Below are positions 48,346-56,719 of a stretch of DNA of 64,000 bases, piece by piece. This DNA is from Chloroflexota bacterium. Its GTDB lineage: Bacteria > Chloroflexota > Dehalococcoidia > Bin125. The notes beneath the pieces were generated by a model. It saw nothing but the letters and a program-made list of their open reading frames with translations, searched no databases and was not told the origin of the DNA. The stretch spans positions 1-64,000 of the forward strand of contig JAPPNI010000007.1 in assembly GCA_028873865.1 (NCBI GenBank), in the 5' to 3' direction. The position numbers and the translations under genes were made by a program. How positions within the stretch are numbered: the first letter of the stretch is position 1; every line of letters starts with the position of its first letter.

Positions 48346-49203
48346 TCAGCCCGGACGCTCGGTCGTACGCTCCTCGATCGCGTAAAGCTCGTCCATCCCC
48401 GCCATCTGCTGGACCTCACGGTAGAGCGACATGATCTCGTCGACCTCACGGCCCGATGATCCACTCTCGGCCATGCTGCGGTAGGCATCACGCATCGCGC
48501 CGTAGGCGGCCACCTGGCCGGTGAATGGATCGATCAGCACGTTGAAGCCGTGCTCGGCCAACATCGCCCGGTCGAGCCGGTCGGCCTGGCCCATCAGCGA
48601 GAGCGGTCCGCCGAGCACCCGCCCCGCCTCCGCGATCTGATCAGCGCCGCTGGTGAAGAGCATCAGCACGTCCGCCCCCGCCTCGCGGTAGGCGGCGCAA
48701 CGCTCCAGCGCGCGCTCGAACGACTCGTTCCGCACTGCGCCGGTGCGGGCGATGATGATGAAGTCGTCGTCCAGCCGAGCATCCACCGCCTCACGCACCT
48801 TGTCGACCATCATCTCCATCGGCGCCAGGTGCTCGACGCCCTTGTGATGATGAGCCCGCTTGGGCGCGACCTGGTCCTCGATCTCAATCGCCGCCGCCCC
48901 CGCCGCCTCGATCTCCCGCACCGCCCGCGTCGTGTGAAGCGCATCGCCGAAACCAACGCCGCCGTCAACGATCAGAGGAACATCGGAACGAGCCGTGATC
49001 TGCCGGGTCAACCCGGCGACCTCAGTGATCGTCAGCAACGCCTCAGAGACCGAAAGCTGAAAGCCGAACCCCCCACCAGACAGATAAGCGGCCTCAAACC
49101 CAAGCGACTCAACCAATCGAGCCGAAAGCGGGTCAAGAGCAACAGGCGCCAGAATCGGCTGCCCGGATCGAACAAGCTCGGCGAAGTGTCTTCGGTTAGT
49201 CAT
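48346..49203 (-). CDS. isocitrate lyase/PEP mutase superfamily protein
   Basis: 285 residues from ATG 49203 (MTNRRHFAELV). A TIM-barrel enzyme that makes or breaks C-C, C-P or C-O bonds next to a carboxylate. It has PVALDPLSARLVESLGFEAAYLSGGG, PLIVDGGVGFGDALH (metal-binding Asp), IEIEDQVAPKR and IIARTGAV. In isocitrate and methylisocitrate lyases the loop after PKR carries the catalytic Cys (KRCGH). Here it reads PKRAHHHKG, so lyase activity of that kind is unlikely, and an oxaloacetate decarboxylase, hydrolase or mutase role is more plausible. Not part of an obvious operon. Confidence 0.84.
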   Translation of the reverse strand: MTNRRHFAELVRSGQPILAPVALDPLSARLVESLGFEAAYLSGGGFGFQLSVSEALLTITEVAGLTRQITARSDVPLIVDGGVGFGDALHTTRAVREIEAAGAAAIEIEDQVAPKRAHHHKGVEHLAPMEMMVDKVREAVDARLDDDFIIIARTGAVRNESFERALERCAAYREAGADVLMLFTSGADQIAEAGRVLGGPLSLMGQADRLDRAMLAEHGFNVLIDPFTGQVAAYGAMRDAYRSMAESGSSGREVDEIMSLYREVQQMAGMDELYAIEERTTERPG

Positions 49204-49229
49204 GGCAGGATGATAGGCGCGGCGATCAC

Positions 49230-51794
49230 TCAATCACACGGGCTTGGGGGGAATGTCCAGGTGAAGCGATTCTCGCTGTCGGGCCGGACGGTGAAGTAGG
49301 TGGTCGCTGCTGCCCGGTGAGCTTGTTGGCAGAGCCCACTGGCGCCCCACGCGGATCGAGTCGTCACGTAGTAGCGCCAGGAATTGTCCGCCAGATACTG
49401 AAAGCGACCACTCTCATCAGTCTGGAACGTCGTACAGAGTCCGCCCCCATCCGGGCAGACAATCAGATCGGTCCAGGCCAGCGGCTCGCCGTCCGGTGTC
49501 TGCGCTCGTCCGGATACGACGAGGTCACAGGCGTGCGGACCGATCTGCCAATGCAGTTCAGAGTCCCCTTCGGCGGAGACGGCTACATAGTCCTCGTCGG
49601 TCTGCGGCGGATCGCTCACTCGACGCAGCCATTGATGCTCCTGCTCGCTCGTCACTGAACAGGAGAGCAGTCCCTGGTCGGTTGGTCGCGAGACGGAAAC
49701 GGAGAGAATGTGGTTGCCGGGCAACGAGAGACGCGCTTCGAACCTGCCTTCGCCGTCAAGGATGGCGTTGGCGCTAGCGCCGCCGTTCCGGGGGGACAGA
49801 CGAACTCTCCGGCCCTCGTACCACCCGGCCGGCTTCCCGGTCAACTGGCCACGCAAAGTGTGGCTGCAGAGCTGGATGCCTGCGGGAAGCTCGACGACGG
49901 TCTCGACCGGCAGGTCCGTTGCCTCGATGAGAAGCGCATCGGCAAGGTTCGGGGTGACCCCAGCCTCCGCGAGGTAGGCGGAGCAGGATTGGGCAGAACC
50001 TCGGATCTTGAAGACGTACTTCCCCGGCAGAGGCACCCGACTCCGGTGGCTCGGAGCATCATCAACGAGGCTGCTTCGCCAATACGAACAGGTTTGGCCA
50101 TCGGCCGTGCAACGCAGGAGTTCCAGGTCCGGTATCTCTTCGACTCCAGGCCCCGCCACCCGCAGATGAATCGCTCGATGGCAGAACTCGGCGGGGACGA
50201 TGATATTCGGACCCTGGTCCCGCCGTCCGACAGCTTCAAGGATCTCTGGATTTCGATGAGCTGACAGTCGCCCATCGCTGCCGACGTGCGCGGAGCAACC
50301 AGCAACAGGTAAATTGACTTGCATTCGATAGCGGTGGTCCCGGGGCAGTTCGATGCGATAGGAGCCGTCGCCAAGCACTGTTCCATGCAGGGGGCCGCGA
50401 GAGTAGTCATCGAGGTACCAGCCCCTGATCCGCAGTACCGACGGCTCGGCCTCGCCCTCCCAGATCAGTTTGCCGGTCACGGTGGTGAACGCGCTGCGTC
50501 GTTCCCTGTTCGTCTGTCGAACAAACTCATCGGCGTCGACGCCAAAGGCGAGACGGAAGGAGTTCTTCCACGCGTCTTGCGATGGACTGGTTCGGTCCAT
50601 CAGGCTCCAGAAGCGGAAGTAAGAATCTCGGGTCGATTCAGAGACCAACTTCGAAACGTAGACCCGGCCGAGAGTGTCGTCCTCGGGTGTGGATGCTGGC
50701 GTCGTCGGTAATGTGATTCGGTTCGTGCCGAACTCATCGTTCGGTGAGTACCGGGGTCGCCTGCCGGCGAGTTCGCTGATCTGCGCTGTTGTTCCCAGAA
50801 TCAGCCACCGGGGGACAGCATCGATAGCGTCACCCGCATACTCGTGTTGCAGGATTCTGAAGTAGTACTTCAGCAACTGCTGATACCCATAGCTGGGATC
50901 CGATGCGTCCCGTGATCGGCCCTGGCCGGTCCAGGCGGTGAGTGGGATCGAGAACCGATAACGGGCATCTCCCTGAGCGTCGATGGACCGTTCCGGCCAG
51001 CCTGTCTCCGGCGCACAGCAGGGAATGTACGGATCCCAGTGTCGGCTGCCCTGAATGAAGAAGGACACCCGAGTCTGGTCGATCGGCGCGTGGAACCGAG
51101 TGGCGAAGATCGACTCCACAGCACGAATGTCACGCTGAATGATCTGCAGGTTGCTGTCCGGGAGGTCGACAGGCGCCACGATCTCCGGGAGCAGGCCCGA
51201 CGGTTGCAGCCAGTCGATTGAGCGAGACAGTCGGACCAGGACGCCGTCGCCGTAGCCGACGCGCGCTTCCCAGTCGGGCAAGCCCGGGATGGGCGCCCAC
51301 AGTGAGAAGCTCTGACTCGACGCGTCCCACTTCCAGGCCGAAGACAGATGATCTTCGATGCCAGAAAGGGCTTCGGCGATTTCGATGCCGTCTCGACCGG
51401 TCCATGCGATCAGGCGGTCCCCGACCGGGGCTGCGACCTTGCGGGAGACGGGTTGTGCCGGACGCGTCCACTCGACGGGGCCCTGAGATTCGACTCTGAA
51501 CCAATAGCCGCGGCCAGGTGTCAGGGCCTCGAACTGGTCGAAGGCGAGATCACTGAACCGAGAGACCGAATGGCCATCGTCGCGGTGGATGACCACGACC
51601 TGCGGAATCTGGTCAAACAGCCGATCGAGATGAGTTTCCTGTTCGACCCAGCCGATGAGATTCCAGCCGGGAAACAGGGTCGTGGTGACAGTCCCGCCTG
51701 ATTCGGCCGCGAGCTCGTCTGCACGAACGGTGAGTAGGAGCACAACCAGCGCCAGTGCCGTGGACGTCGCGGCAACAGGGAAGTAGGTCTTCAC
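49230..51794 (-). CDS. large secreted multidomain protein with GWNL domains and a degenerate metallopeptidase-like region
   Basis: 854 residues. The signal peptide VAATSTALALVVLLLTVRADELAA is clear. Two tandem copies of the chloroflexotal GWNL-type module follow: LFPGWNLIGW...GRGYWFRVESQGPVEWTRP (about 40-112), and GDRLIAWTGRDGIE...LVRLSRSIDWLQP (about 125-197). Residues about 210-440 resemble a peptidase MA-like domain, but the zinc site reads LQHEYAGD rather than HExxH, and PRWLILGTTAQ stands where active relatives have a Glu. The C-terminal half has four or more carboxypeptidase-regulatory-like beta domains with paired cysteines. It is likely an exported, catalytically dead surface or scaffold protein. 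Base usage appears slightly less GC-biased than its neighbours. Confidence 0.7.
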   Translation of the reverse strand: MKTYFPVAATSTALALVVLLLTVRADELAAESGGTVTTTLFPGWNLIGWVEQETHLDRLFDQIPQVVVIHRDDGHSVSRFSDLAFDQFEALTPGRGYWFRVESQGPVEWTRPAQPVSRKVAAPVGDRLIAWTGRDGIEIAEALSGIEDHLSSAWKWDASSQSFSLWAPIPGLPDWEARVGYGDGVLVRLSRSIDWLQPSGLLPEIVAPVDLPDSNLQIIQRDIRAVESIFATRFHAPIDQTRVSFFIQGSRHWDPYIPCCAPETGWPERSIDAQGDARYRFSIPLTAWTGQGRSRDASDPSYGYQQLLKYYFRILQHEYAGDAIDAVPRWLILGTTAQISELAGRRPRYSPNDEFGTNRITLPTTPASTPEDDTLGRVYVSKLVSESTRDSYFRFWSLMDRTSPSQDAWKNSFRLAFGVDADEFVRQTNRERRSAFTTVTGKLIWEGEAEPSVLRIRGWYLDDYSRGPLHGTVLGDGSYRIELPRDHRYRMQVNLPVAGCSAHVGSDGRLSAHRNPEILEAVGRRDQGPNIIVPAEFCHRAIHLRVAGPGVEEIPDLELLRCTADGQTCSYWRSSLVDDAPSHRSRVPLPGKYVFKIRGSAQSCSAYLAEAGVTPNLADALLIEATDLPVETVVELPAGIQLCSHTLRGQLTGKPAGWYEGRRVRLSPRNGGASANAILDGEGRFEARLSLPGNHILSVSVSRPTDQGLLSCSVTSEQEHQWLRRVSDPPQTDEDYVAVSAEGDSELHWQIGPHACDLVVSGRAQTPDGEPLAWTDLIVCPDGGGLCTTFQTDESGRFQYLADNSWRYYVTTRSAWGASGLCQQAHRAAATTYFTVRPDSENRFTWTFPPSPCD

Positions 51795-51824
51795 TCGGCG
51801 GCCAACAGTCCACGCCCGGGTCGG

Positions 51825-53039
51825 CTATTCATCAATCGACGCGATACCACCCTTGACCAACTGATCGATCTCTTCGGGTGAACGACCGATGAGTTGGAGG
51901 GCTTCGCGGGTGTGCTCGCCGATGGCGGCGGCTCCTCGCTTGAGGTGGATGGGAGTTCGGGAGAGGTGGACGGGGGAGCCGGAGACCTTGATCGTCTTCT
52001 GGCCCTTTTGCTGACTTGTGGCTACTGGGAGTTCGGCGATCATGCCTCGGGCCTGGATATGCGGGTCGTTGATGATTTCGGGGAGGGTGTTCATCGGGGC
52101 GGCGATGCAGACGCCTTCGAGCTCGGCCTCCCACTCGGCCGTGGTGCGCTTCTTGAAGGCTTCGTTGAGGATTGGTTCGAGGTCGGCGTGGTGATCGGTC
52201 CGGTCGGGATTGGTCTGGAAACGTTCGTCGTGGAGCAAGTCGTCGCGTTCGATCTTTGCGCAGAAGAGCTGCCAGTCCTTGACTCCGGCGATGACCATCC
52301 AGCCGTCGAGGGTCGGGAAGGCCTGGAACGGCGTGACCAGCGGGTGTCGGGTACCGATCGGGCCGGGGACTTCGTCGGTGTTGGCTGCGCGGACGACAGC
52401 GTTCTCGAGCAGGGCGACCTGGGCGTCGAGCATGGCGACATCGACGTGCTGGCCCAGACCTGACGACACGCGCTCGTGCATGGCGGCGAGCACGCCGATG
52501 GCCGTGTACATCCCGCCGGCCATGTCGCCGATGCTGTAGCCGGGACGCGCGGGCGGGCCACCCGGGTGGCCGGTGATGCTCATCACGCCACCCATGCCCT
52601 GGACGATCACGTCAACGGCGGGGCGATGTTGGTAGGGCCCGGTGTGGCCGAAGCCGGAGGTGGAGGCGTAGATCAGGCGCGGATTGACTGCGGCGAGGTC
52701 TTGGTAGCCGAGGCCCAATCGCGCCATCGCGCCGGGGCGGAAGTTCTCGGTGAGGACGTCGATGCCACCGACTGCGGGATCGATCAGGTCCTTGATGATC
52801 TTCACGGCTTCCGGATGCTTGAGGTCGAGGGTGACCGACTTCTTGCCCCGGTTGACGCTGAAGAAGTAAGTGGAGACGCCGTGGACGTACGGCCCGGCGC
52901 CGCGGTGGCGTTCGTTGGTCTCGACATGTTCGACCTTGTACACGTCGGCGCCGAGGTCCGTGAGGATCATCGAGCCGTAAGGTCCGGCCAGCGCCCAGGT
53001 GAAGTCGAGGATACGGAGGCCTTCTAGCGGTCCGGGCAT
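51825..53039 (-). CDS. family III CoA-transferase (CaiB/BaiF)
   Basis: 404 residues. It starts MPGPLEGLRILDFTWALAGPYGSMILTDLGADVYKVE. The catalytic Asp is in GYSIGDMAGGMYTAIGVLAAM, with the family HPGGPPARPG before it. STSGFGHTGPYQHRPAVDVIVQGMGG and GLGQHVDVAMLDAQVALL are standard landmarks. It is closest in layout to the succinyl-CoA/formyl-CoA transferase branch. It follows the CMD-like gene by eight bases on the same strand, so the two are co-transcribed. It is the third family III member in this window, and not a close copy of the other two. Confidence 0.9.
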   Translation of the reverse strand: MPGPLEGLRILDFTWALAGPYGSMILTDLGADVYKVEHVETNERHRGAGPYVHGVSTYFFSVNRGKKSVTLDLKHPEAVKIIKDLIDPAVGGIDVLTENFRPGAMARLGLGYQDLAAVNPRLIYASTSGFGHTGPYQHRPAVDVIVQGMGGVMSITGHPGGPPARPGYSIGDMAGGMYTAIGVLAAMHERVSSGLGQHVDVAMLDAQVALLENAVVRAANTDEVPGPIGTRHPLVTPFQAFPTLDGWMVIAGVKDWQLFCAKIERDDLLHDERFQTNPDRTDHHADLEPILNEAFKKRTTAEWEAELEGVCIAAPMNTLPEIINDPHIQARGMIAELPVATSQQKGQKTIKVSGSPVHLSRTPIHLKRGAAAIGEHTREALQLIGRSPEEIDQLVKGGIASIDE

Positions 53040-53047
53040 ATGTCTGC

Positions 53048-53608
53048 CTACTCGAGTTCGAGGCCCGGCGTACCGGGTTCGAGTTGGACGCCGAGCGTGT
53101 TCAGCGCCATCGAGACGAGGTTGTACTGGCCGGCGGCGAAGACGACGTCCATCATCTGTTTCGTGTCGTACCGCTGGGCGAGCGCGTTCCAGGTCTCTTC
53201 GCTGAGGAAGGCGTCGGCGTGGAGTTCGTCGGCGGCTCTGAGCAACGCGGCTTCGTGAGCGGTCCAGCCCTCGTGGTCGTGACCGTCCTTGACCCGCTCG
53301 ACCTCCTCCAGGGAGAGGCCGGCCTGTTGACCGATGCGGCGGTGCTGGCCGAACTCGTAACCCGACCGGCAGTTCCAGCCCATGCGCAGGATGATCAGTT
53401 CTCGCTCGCGCTCGGGCAGGGATGAACCGGCGAGGACGTGTCGGGCGAAACGCCCCCAGGCAGATGAGAGTTCCGGGTAGTGGGCGAGAGTTCGGGTGAT
53501 GTTGAGCACCGGCCCGCCGCGCGCCTCAGCGCGCTCGAGTTGAGCCTTCGATTCACCTTCGGCGGTGTCAACGGTGAGCGGTTGCAGGCGTGGTTGGGAA
53601 AGGCGCAT
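53048..53608 (-). CDS. carboxymuconolactone decarboxylase/AhpD-like family protein
   Basis: 186-residue protein of the CMD/AhpD superfamily. The family helix is LPERERELIILRMGWNCRSGYEFGQHRRIGQQAGLS. In thiol-peroxidase members the helix has CxxC before the His. Here it is Cys-Arg-Ser-Gly, so the redox pair is absent and the protein fits the WNC...GQH subgroup, whose activity is unknown. It lies upstream of a CoA-transferase in one unit. The 637-base repeat-rich gap lies just upstream of its start. Confidence 0.82.
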   Translation of the reverse strand: MRLSQPRLQPLTVDTAEGESKAQLERAEARGGPVLNITRTLAHYPELSSAWGRFARHVLAGSSLPERERELIILRMGWNCRSGYEFGQHRRIGQQAGLSLEEVERVKDGHDHEGWTAHEAALLRAADELHADAFLSEETWNALAQRYDTKQMMDVVFAAGQYNLVSMALNTLGVQLEPGTPGLELE

Positions 53609-53668
53609 CTGGACTCCTTCGCTGGTGGGTCAGGATAGGACGGCCAGAGCACTCCAGCGGATGCACGG

Positions 53669-53705
53669 CGTTCGGGCCTGTTCGGGCTTGTTCGGTCTTG
53701 TTCGG
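53669..53705. repeat. decamer array D
   Basis: CGTTCGG at 53669 then TGTTCGG at 53679, 53689 and 53699, exactly 10 bases apart, 60 bases upstream of the CMD-like start codon. Confidence 0.75.
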
Positions 53706-53806
53706 GGCCACTCAGCTCGGTCCACCTCCGATCGAACAGGGAACGGCCGTAAACGCGGCGGCGGCAGCCAACTCTCTGACAATTTTTCTCAGACCGGCCG
53801 TGGCGC

Positions 53807-53837
53807 CACGATCTCCGGTGTTTTGCAGGCGATCGTG
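53807..53837. repeat. dispersed stem-loop, copy 2
   Basis: CACGATC (53807-53813) and GATCGTG (53831-53837) around a 17-base loop beginning TCCGGTG. Arms, loop length and loop start match copy 1 at 6863-6893; the flanks share GGCCGT before and GTGCG, GGGA, TCAGTTTT after. The loop sequences otherwise differ, as expected if pairing rather than sequence is kept. Confidence 0.7.
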
Positions 53838-53992
53838 CGTCTGGGAGTGGTCAGTTTTGGTTAATTTCGGGGTGGTTTTGTCGGCTTGAGACGAGAATCG
53901 ATGGGTGTCGGGAGGCGCGAGCGCGGTTGCCGGCGCCGGCGTGTCGGGGGCTCGGTGAGATTCCTCGTGCCGGCTTCTGGCAGCCTCGCGCC

Positions 53993-54039
53993 TGTTCGGA
54001 CCTGTTCGGTTCTGTTCGGTTCTGTTCGGTTCTGTTCGA
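53993..54039. repeat. decamer array E
   Basis: TGTTCGG at 53993, 54003, 54013 and 54023, and TGTTCGA at 54033, the longest and most uniform array. Three adjacent units are the identical 10-mer TGTTCGGTTC. Confidence 0.8.
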
Positions 54040-54245
54040 AGAGGGCGGGTGACGTGTTTGAGTGTTGCATCGCTGCTGGGTGGTTGGGCCGCTAGGGCGC
54101 TGGGCCGCTGCGCTGTTGCGCGAACCGGTCGCAGAAGGAGAACCGGGCTGAGCCATCCTATCCGTACAGTTGTGCGATTGCAAGACGGAGATCGTGTAGA
54201 GGAGTACAGCCGCAGTGCGTCAGATCGGACCGAGGTGCGGGACGG

Positions 54246-55361
54246 CTAGAGGACGGATCCGATCCGCTCCAGAAGCGTGTCGAGTTGATCGTCGCGGGGG
54301 ACTGAGATGCGGAGGTGGTTCGTCAGGAGTGGATCGCTGTAGGTGCGGGCGAACACGCCGACTGCCGCCAGTCGGTCGTGAACCTGCAGACCGGCGCCGA
54401 TGCCCGGATCCACCCCGACCAGGATGTAGTTGGAATGCGAGGGCAACGGCGAGAGGCCTTCGATATCGAGCAAGGCGCGGTAGAGCTGGTCTCGCGTGCT
54501 ACGGATGGATTCAATCTGCGTCGCAATCTCGTCGGCGCACTCGACCGCCGCGATGCCGGCGACTTCGGCTGTCTGATTGACGTTGTACGGCTGCTTGATC
54601 TTGATCAAGTTCGCGACGAAATCCGGGTGAGCCAACGCATAGCCAAGTCGCAGTCCGGCGATTCCGGCCCATTTGCTGAAGGTCCGCATGATGACGAGAC
54701 GAGGGAACTCCCCCAGCAGGTCCTGCGCCGAGGCTTCCATCCCTGCGAACTCGATGTAGGCCTCGTCCAACATCACCGTCGCGCCACGACCCAGCATCTC
54801 GCAGAGCAATTCCCTCGGGACAAGATCGCCGCTGGGATTATTGGGCGAGGTGAGTACGACGATGGCCGCGGGGCCAGACTCCTCGACGGCTGCCATGAGT
54901 GCGTCGCCGTTCAACGCGAATCGATCGTCTCTGGGCACTTCGATCAGGTTGAGTTCATTGACGTCGGCGAGGAACGGATACATGCCGAACGACGGCGGAC
55001 AGGTGATGATCGAGTCACCGGGCTGCAGCAGAGCCCGGAGCGTGAGGTCGAGCAGTTCGTCGGCGCCAGCGCCGGCGACGATCATTGATGGATCGAGGCC
55101 GGTGTATCGCGACAGTGCCGCTCGCAGCTCAGTCTGATTCGGGTCGGGGTAGATCGAGCCGAAGTGCGGATCGGCCAGCGCCTCGGACAGCGTCTTCCGG
55201 ACCTTCGGGTGCATCCCATAGGGATTCTCGTTGGCGTCGAGCTTGAGACAGTCTTCGGGGTCGAGACCTGACTGTGCGGCGCGTTCGGCCAGCGGCACGA
55301 CGGGTGCGTAACCGGGGAGTCGGGCGAGATGTGAGCGGATCCGCGGCGGCTCCGAGGTCAT
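54246..55361 (-). CDS. hisC: histidinol-phosphate aminotransferase
   Basis: 371-residue PLP enzyme for the seventh histidine step. It has LKLDANENPYGMHPKV, GSIYPDPNQTELRAAL, VAGAGADELLDLTLRAL, LTSPNNPSGD, VMLDEAYIEFAG, the PLP lysine in MRTFSKWAGIAGLRLGYA, and SNYILV near the end. The start ATG overlaps the stop of hisD (ATGA), so the two are translationally coupled. Some relatives also act on aromatic amino acids, but the hisD linkage supports HisC. Confidence 0.93.
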   Translation of the reverse strand: MTSEPPRIRSHLARLPGYAPVVPLAERAAQSGLDPEDCLKLDANENPYGMHPKVRKTLSEALADPHFGSIYPDPNQTELRAALSRYTGLDPSMIVAGAGADELLDLTLRALLQPGDSIITCPPSFGMYPFLADVNELNLIEVPRDDRFALNGDALMAAVEESGPAAIVVLTSPNNPSGDLVPRELLCEMLGRGATVMLDEAYIEFAGMEASAQDLLGEFPRLVIMRTFSKWAGIAGLRLGYALAHPDFVANLIKIKQPYNVNQTAEVAGIAAVECADEIATQIESIRSTRDQLYRALLDIEGLSPLPSHSNYILVGVDPGIGAGLQVHDRLAAVGVFARTYSDPLLTNHLRISVPRDDQLDTLLERIGSVL

Positions 55362-56719
55362 CGGTCTCGCCGTCGGCGCTCGAGTGAGCGGGCGTGGGCG
55401 TCGAGCTGTTCGGCGCGGGCGATCAACTCGGCGTCGGCGGAGACTTCGTCGAGCAGCTCGTCGGCGACCTGAACGACGGTCGTGATCTTCATGAACTCGC
55501 CTACGTTGAGCGCCGAGGCGAAGCGGGCCGAGCCTCCGGTCGGCATCACGTGCGATGGTCCGGCGACATAGTCGCCCAGCGCTTCGGGCGAAGCCTCCCC
55601 GACAAACAACCCGCCGGCGTTGCGCACGTCGCCGATACGCTGATCCGCGTTCTTAACGACCAGAGCCAGGTGCTCGGGTGCGTATTCGTTGGCAATGGCC
55701 AGCGCGTCGTCGAGCTTAGGTACGTAGGCAAGACCACCACGATTTCGCAAGGCGTTGAGCGCGATATCTCGTCGCGGCAAGTCAGCGGTCTGTTCCAGCA
55801 ACTGTGAGACGACCGAATTGGCAAGCTTCTCACTGGTAGAAATCAGAATCGGCGCAGCGAAGTCATCGTGTTCGGCCTGGGCGAGGAGATCGGCGGCCAC
55901 GAGCTCAGGGTTGGCAGTGTCGTCGGCAACGATGAGGGTCTCGGTGGGACCGTAGATCGCATCGATCCCGACCGCTCCATAGAGACGTCGCTTGGCGGCG
56001 GTGACGAACCGGTTGCCGGGACCGAAGATCTTGTCAACCGCGACGATCGATTCCGTACCGTACGCGAGGGCGGCGATCGCCTGCGCGCCCCCGACCTTGT
56101 AGACCGTGTTGACGCCGGCGATTTCGGCCGCGACCAGTTTCAGCGCGTTGACTTTGGCGGTTCCGTCCTCAGCCGGGACGGCAGGCGAGGCGATGACGAC
56201 CTCAGGCACACCGGCGACCTGTGCCGGGATCGCGGTGTGGAGGACTGTCGACGGATAGACGGCGGCCGTGCCCGGCACGTACAGCCCGACTCGGGCCAGC
56301 GGACGAACGAGTTGGCCAAGTCCACCTGAGGAGAAGGACCTGGCTGCGTGCGTGAGTTGCAACTCGTGGTAGCGGCGAACGCGATCGGCGGCATGTTGCA
56401 GCGCAGCGACGAGCTCGGCGGAGACCTCGCGGCGCGCCTCAGCGAATTCCTCCTCCGTCACAACCAGGGAGTCGGGCGCTGCGCCATCGAGCGCGACGGC
56501 AATCCGTCGGATGGCAGAGTCTCCACCGGTGTGGACCCGTTCGATGATCCGACGGACTGCTTCCTCGAATTCGGGTTCGTCGTCGAAGAGGCGCCGGAGG
56601 ATCCGGCGCTCCACCTCGCTCAGTTCGTCGTCATCGGGGCGACGACGCGAGAACAGCTGGTCCCTTGCTGCCTCGGCGCCGCGCCAGATCGGGATGTCGA
56701 TGTCGGTCCCGCTGACCAT
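55358..56719 (-). CDS. hisD: histidinol dehydrogenase
   Basis: 453 residues. Carries out the last two histidine steps, oxidising histidinol to histidine with two NAD and a zinc ion. Landmarks are VGLYVPGTAAVYPSTVLHTAIPAQVAGV, VGGAQAIAALAYGTESI, DKIFGPGNRFVTAAKR, GPTETLIVADDTA, LAQAEHDDFAAPILIS (zinc-binding region), EYAPEHLAL (catalytic His) and GPSHVMPTGGSARFASAL. The ORF starts in the stop codon of the phospholipase-like gene (TGATG) and overlaps hisC at its end. This gives an unusual three-gene coupled unit. Confidence 0.95.
   Translation of the reverse strand: MVSGTDIDIPIWRGAEAARDQLFSRRRPDDDELSEVERRILRRLFDDEPEFEEAVRRIIERVHTGGDSAIRRIAVALDGAAPDSLVVTEEEFAEARREVSAELVAALQHAADRVRRYHELQLTHAARSFSSGGLGQLVRPLARVGLYVPGTAAVYPSTVLHTAIPAQVAGVPEVVIASPAVPAEDGTAKVNALKLVAAEIAGVNTVYKVGGAQAIAALAYGTESIVAVDKIFGPGNRFVTAAKRRLYGAVGIDAIYGPTETLIVADDTANPELVAADLLAQAEHDDFAAPILISTSEKLANSVVSQLLEQTADLPRRDIALNALRNRGGLAYVPKLDDALAIANEYAPEHLALVVKNADQRIGDVRNAGGLFVGEASPEALGDYVAGPSHVMPTGGSARFASALNVGEFMKITTVVQVADELLDEVSADAELIARAEQLDAHARSLERRRRDR

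Larger units (their letters stand above)
53609..54245. other. 637-base repeat-rich intergenic region
   Basis: The longest non-coding stretch in the window, upstream of the CMD-like gene and downstream of hisC. It holds decamer arrays D (53669-53705) and E (53993-54039) with the second stem-loop copy (53807-53837) between them. The segment after array D (GCTCGG ... CGGCGGCGG) resembles that after array A at 6966-6995, so larger blocks appear shared. The last 85 bases (54160-54245) hold nothing I can identify. Short ORFs here look like chance. Confidence 0.6.

Noticed and set aside
53048-53608. AhpD alkylhydroperoxidase
   Set aside because: Second Cys of the CxxC redox pair is absent (Cys-Arg-Ser-Gly).
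53669-54039. CRISPR array
   Set aside because: Repeat units are 10 bases with three variable bases; no 25-40 base repeats, spacers or cas genes.
53565-54249. Several 60-110 codon ORFs in the 637-base gap
   Set aside because: Their apparent repeats (VLFGSVRFCS-like) are decamer arrays read in shifting frames; no ribosome sites and no family resemblance.
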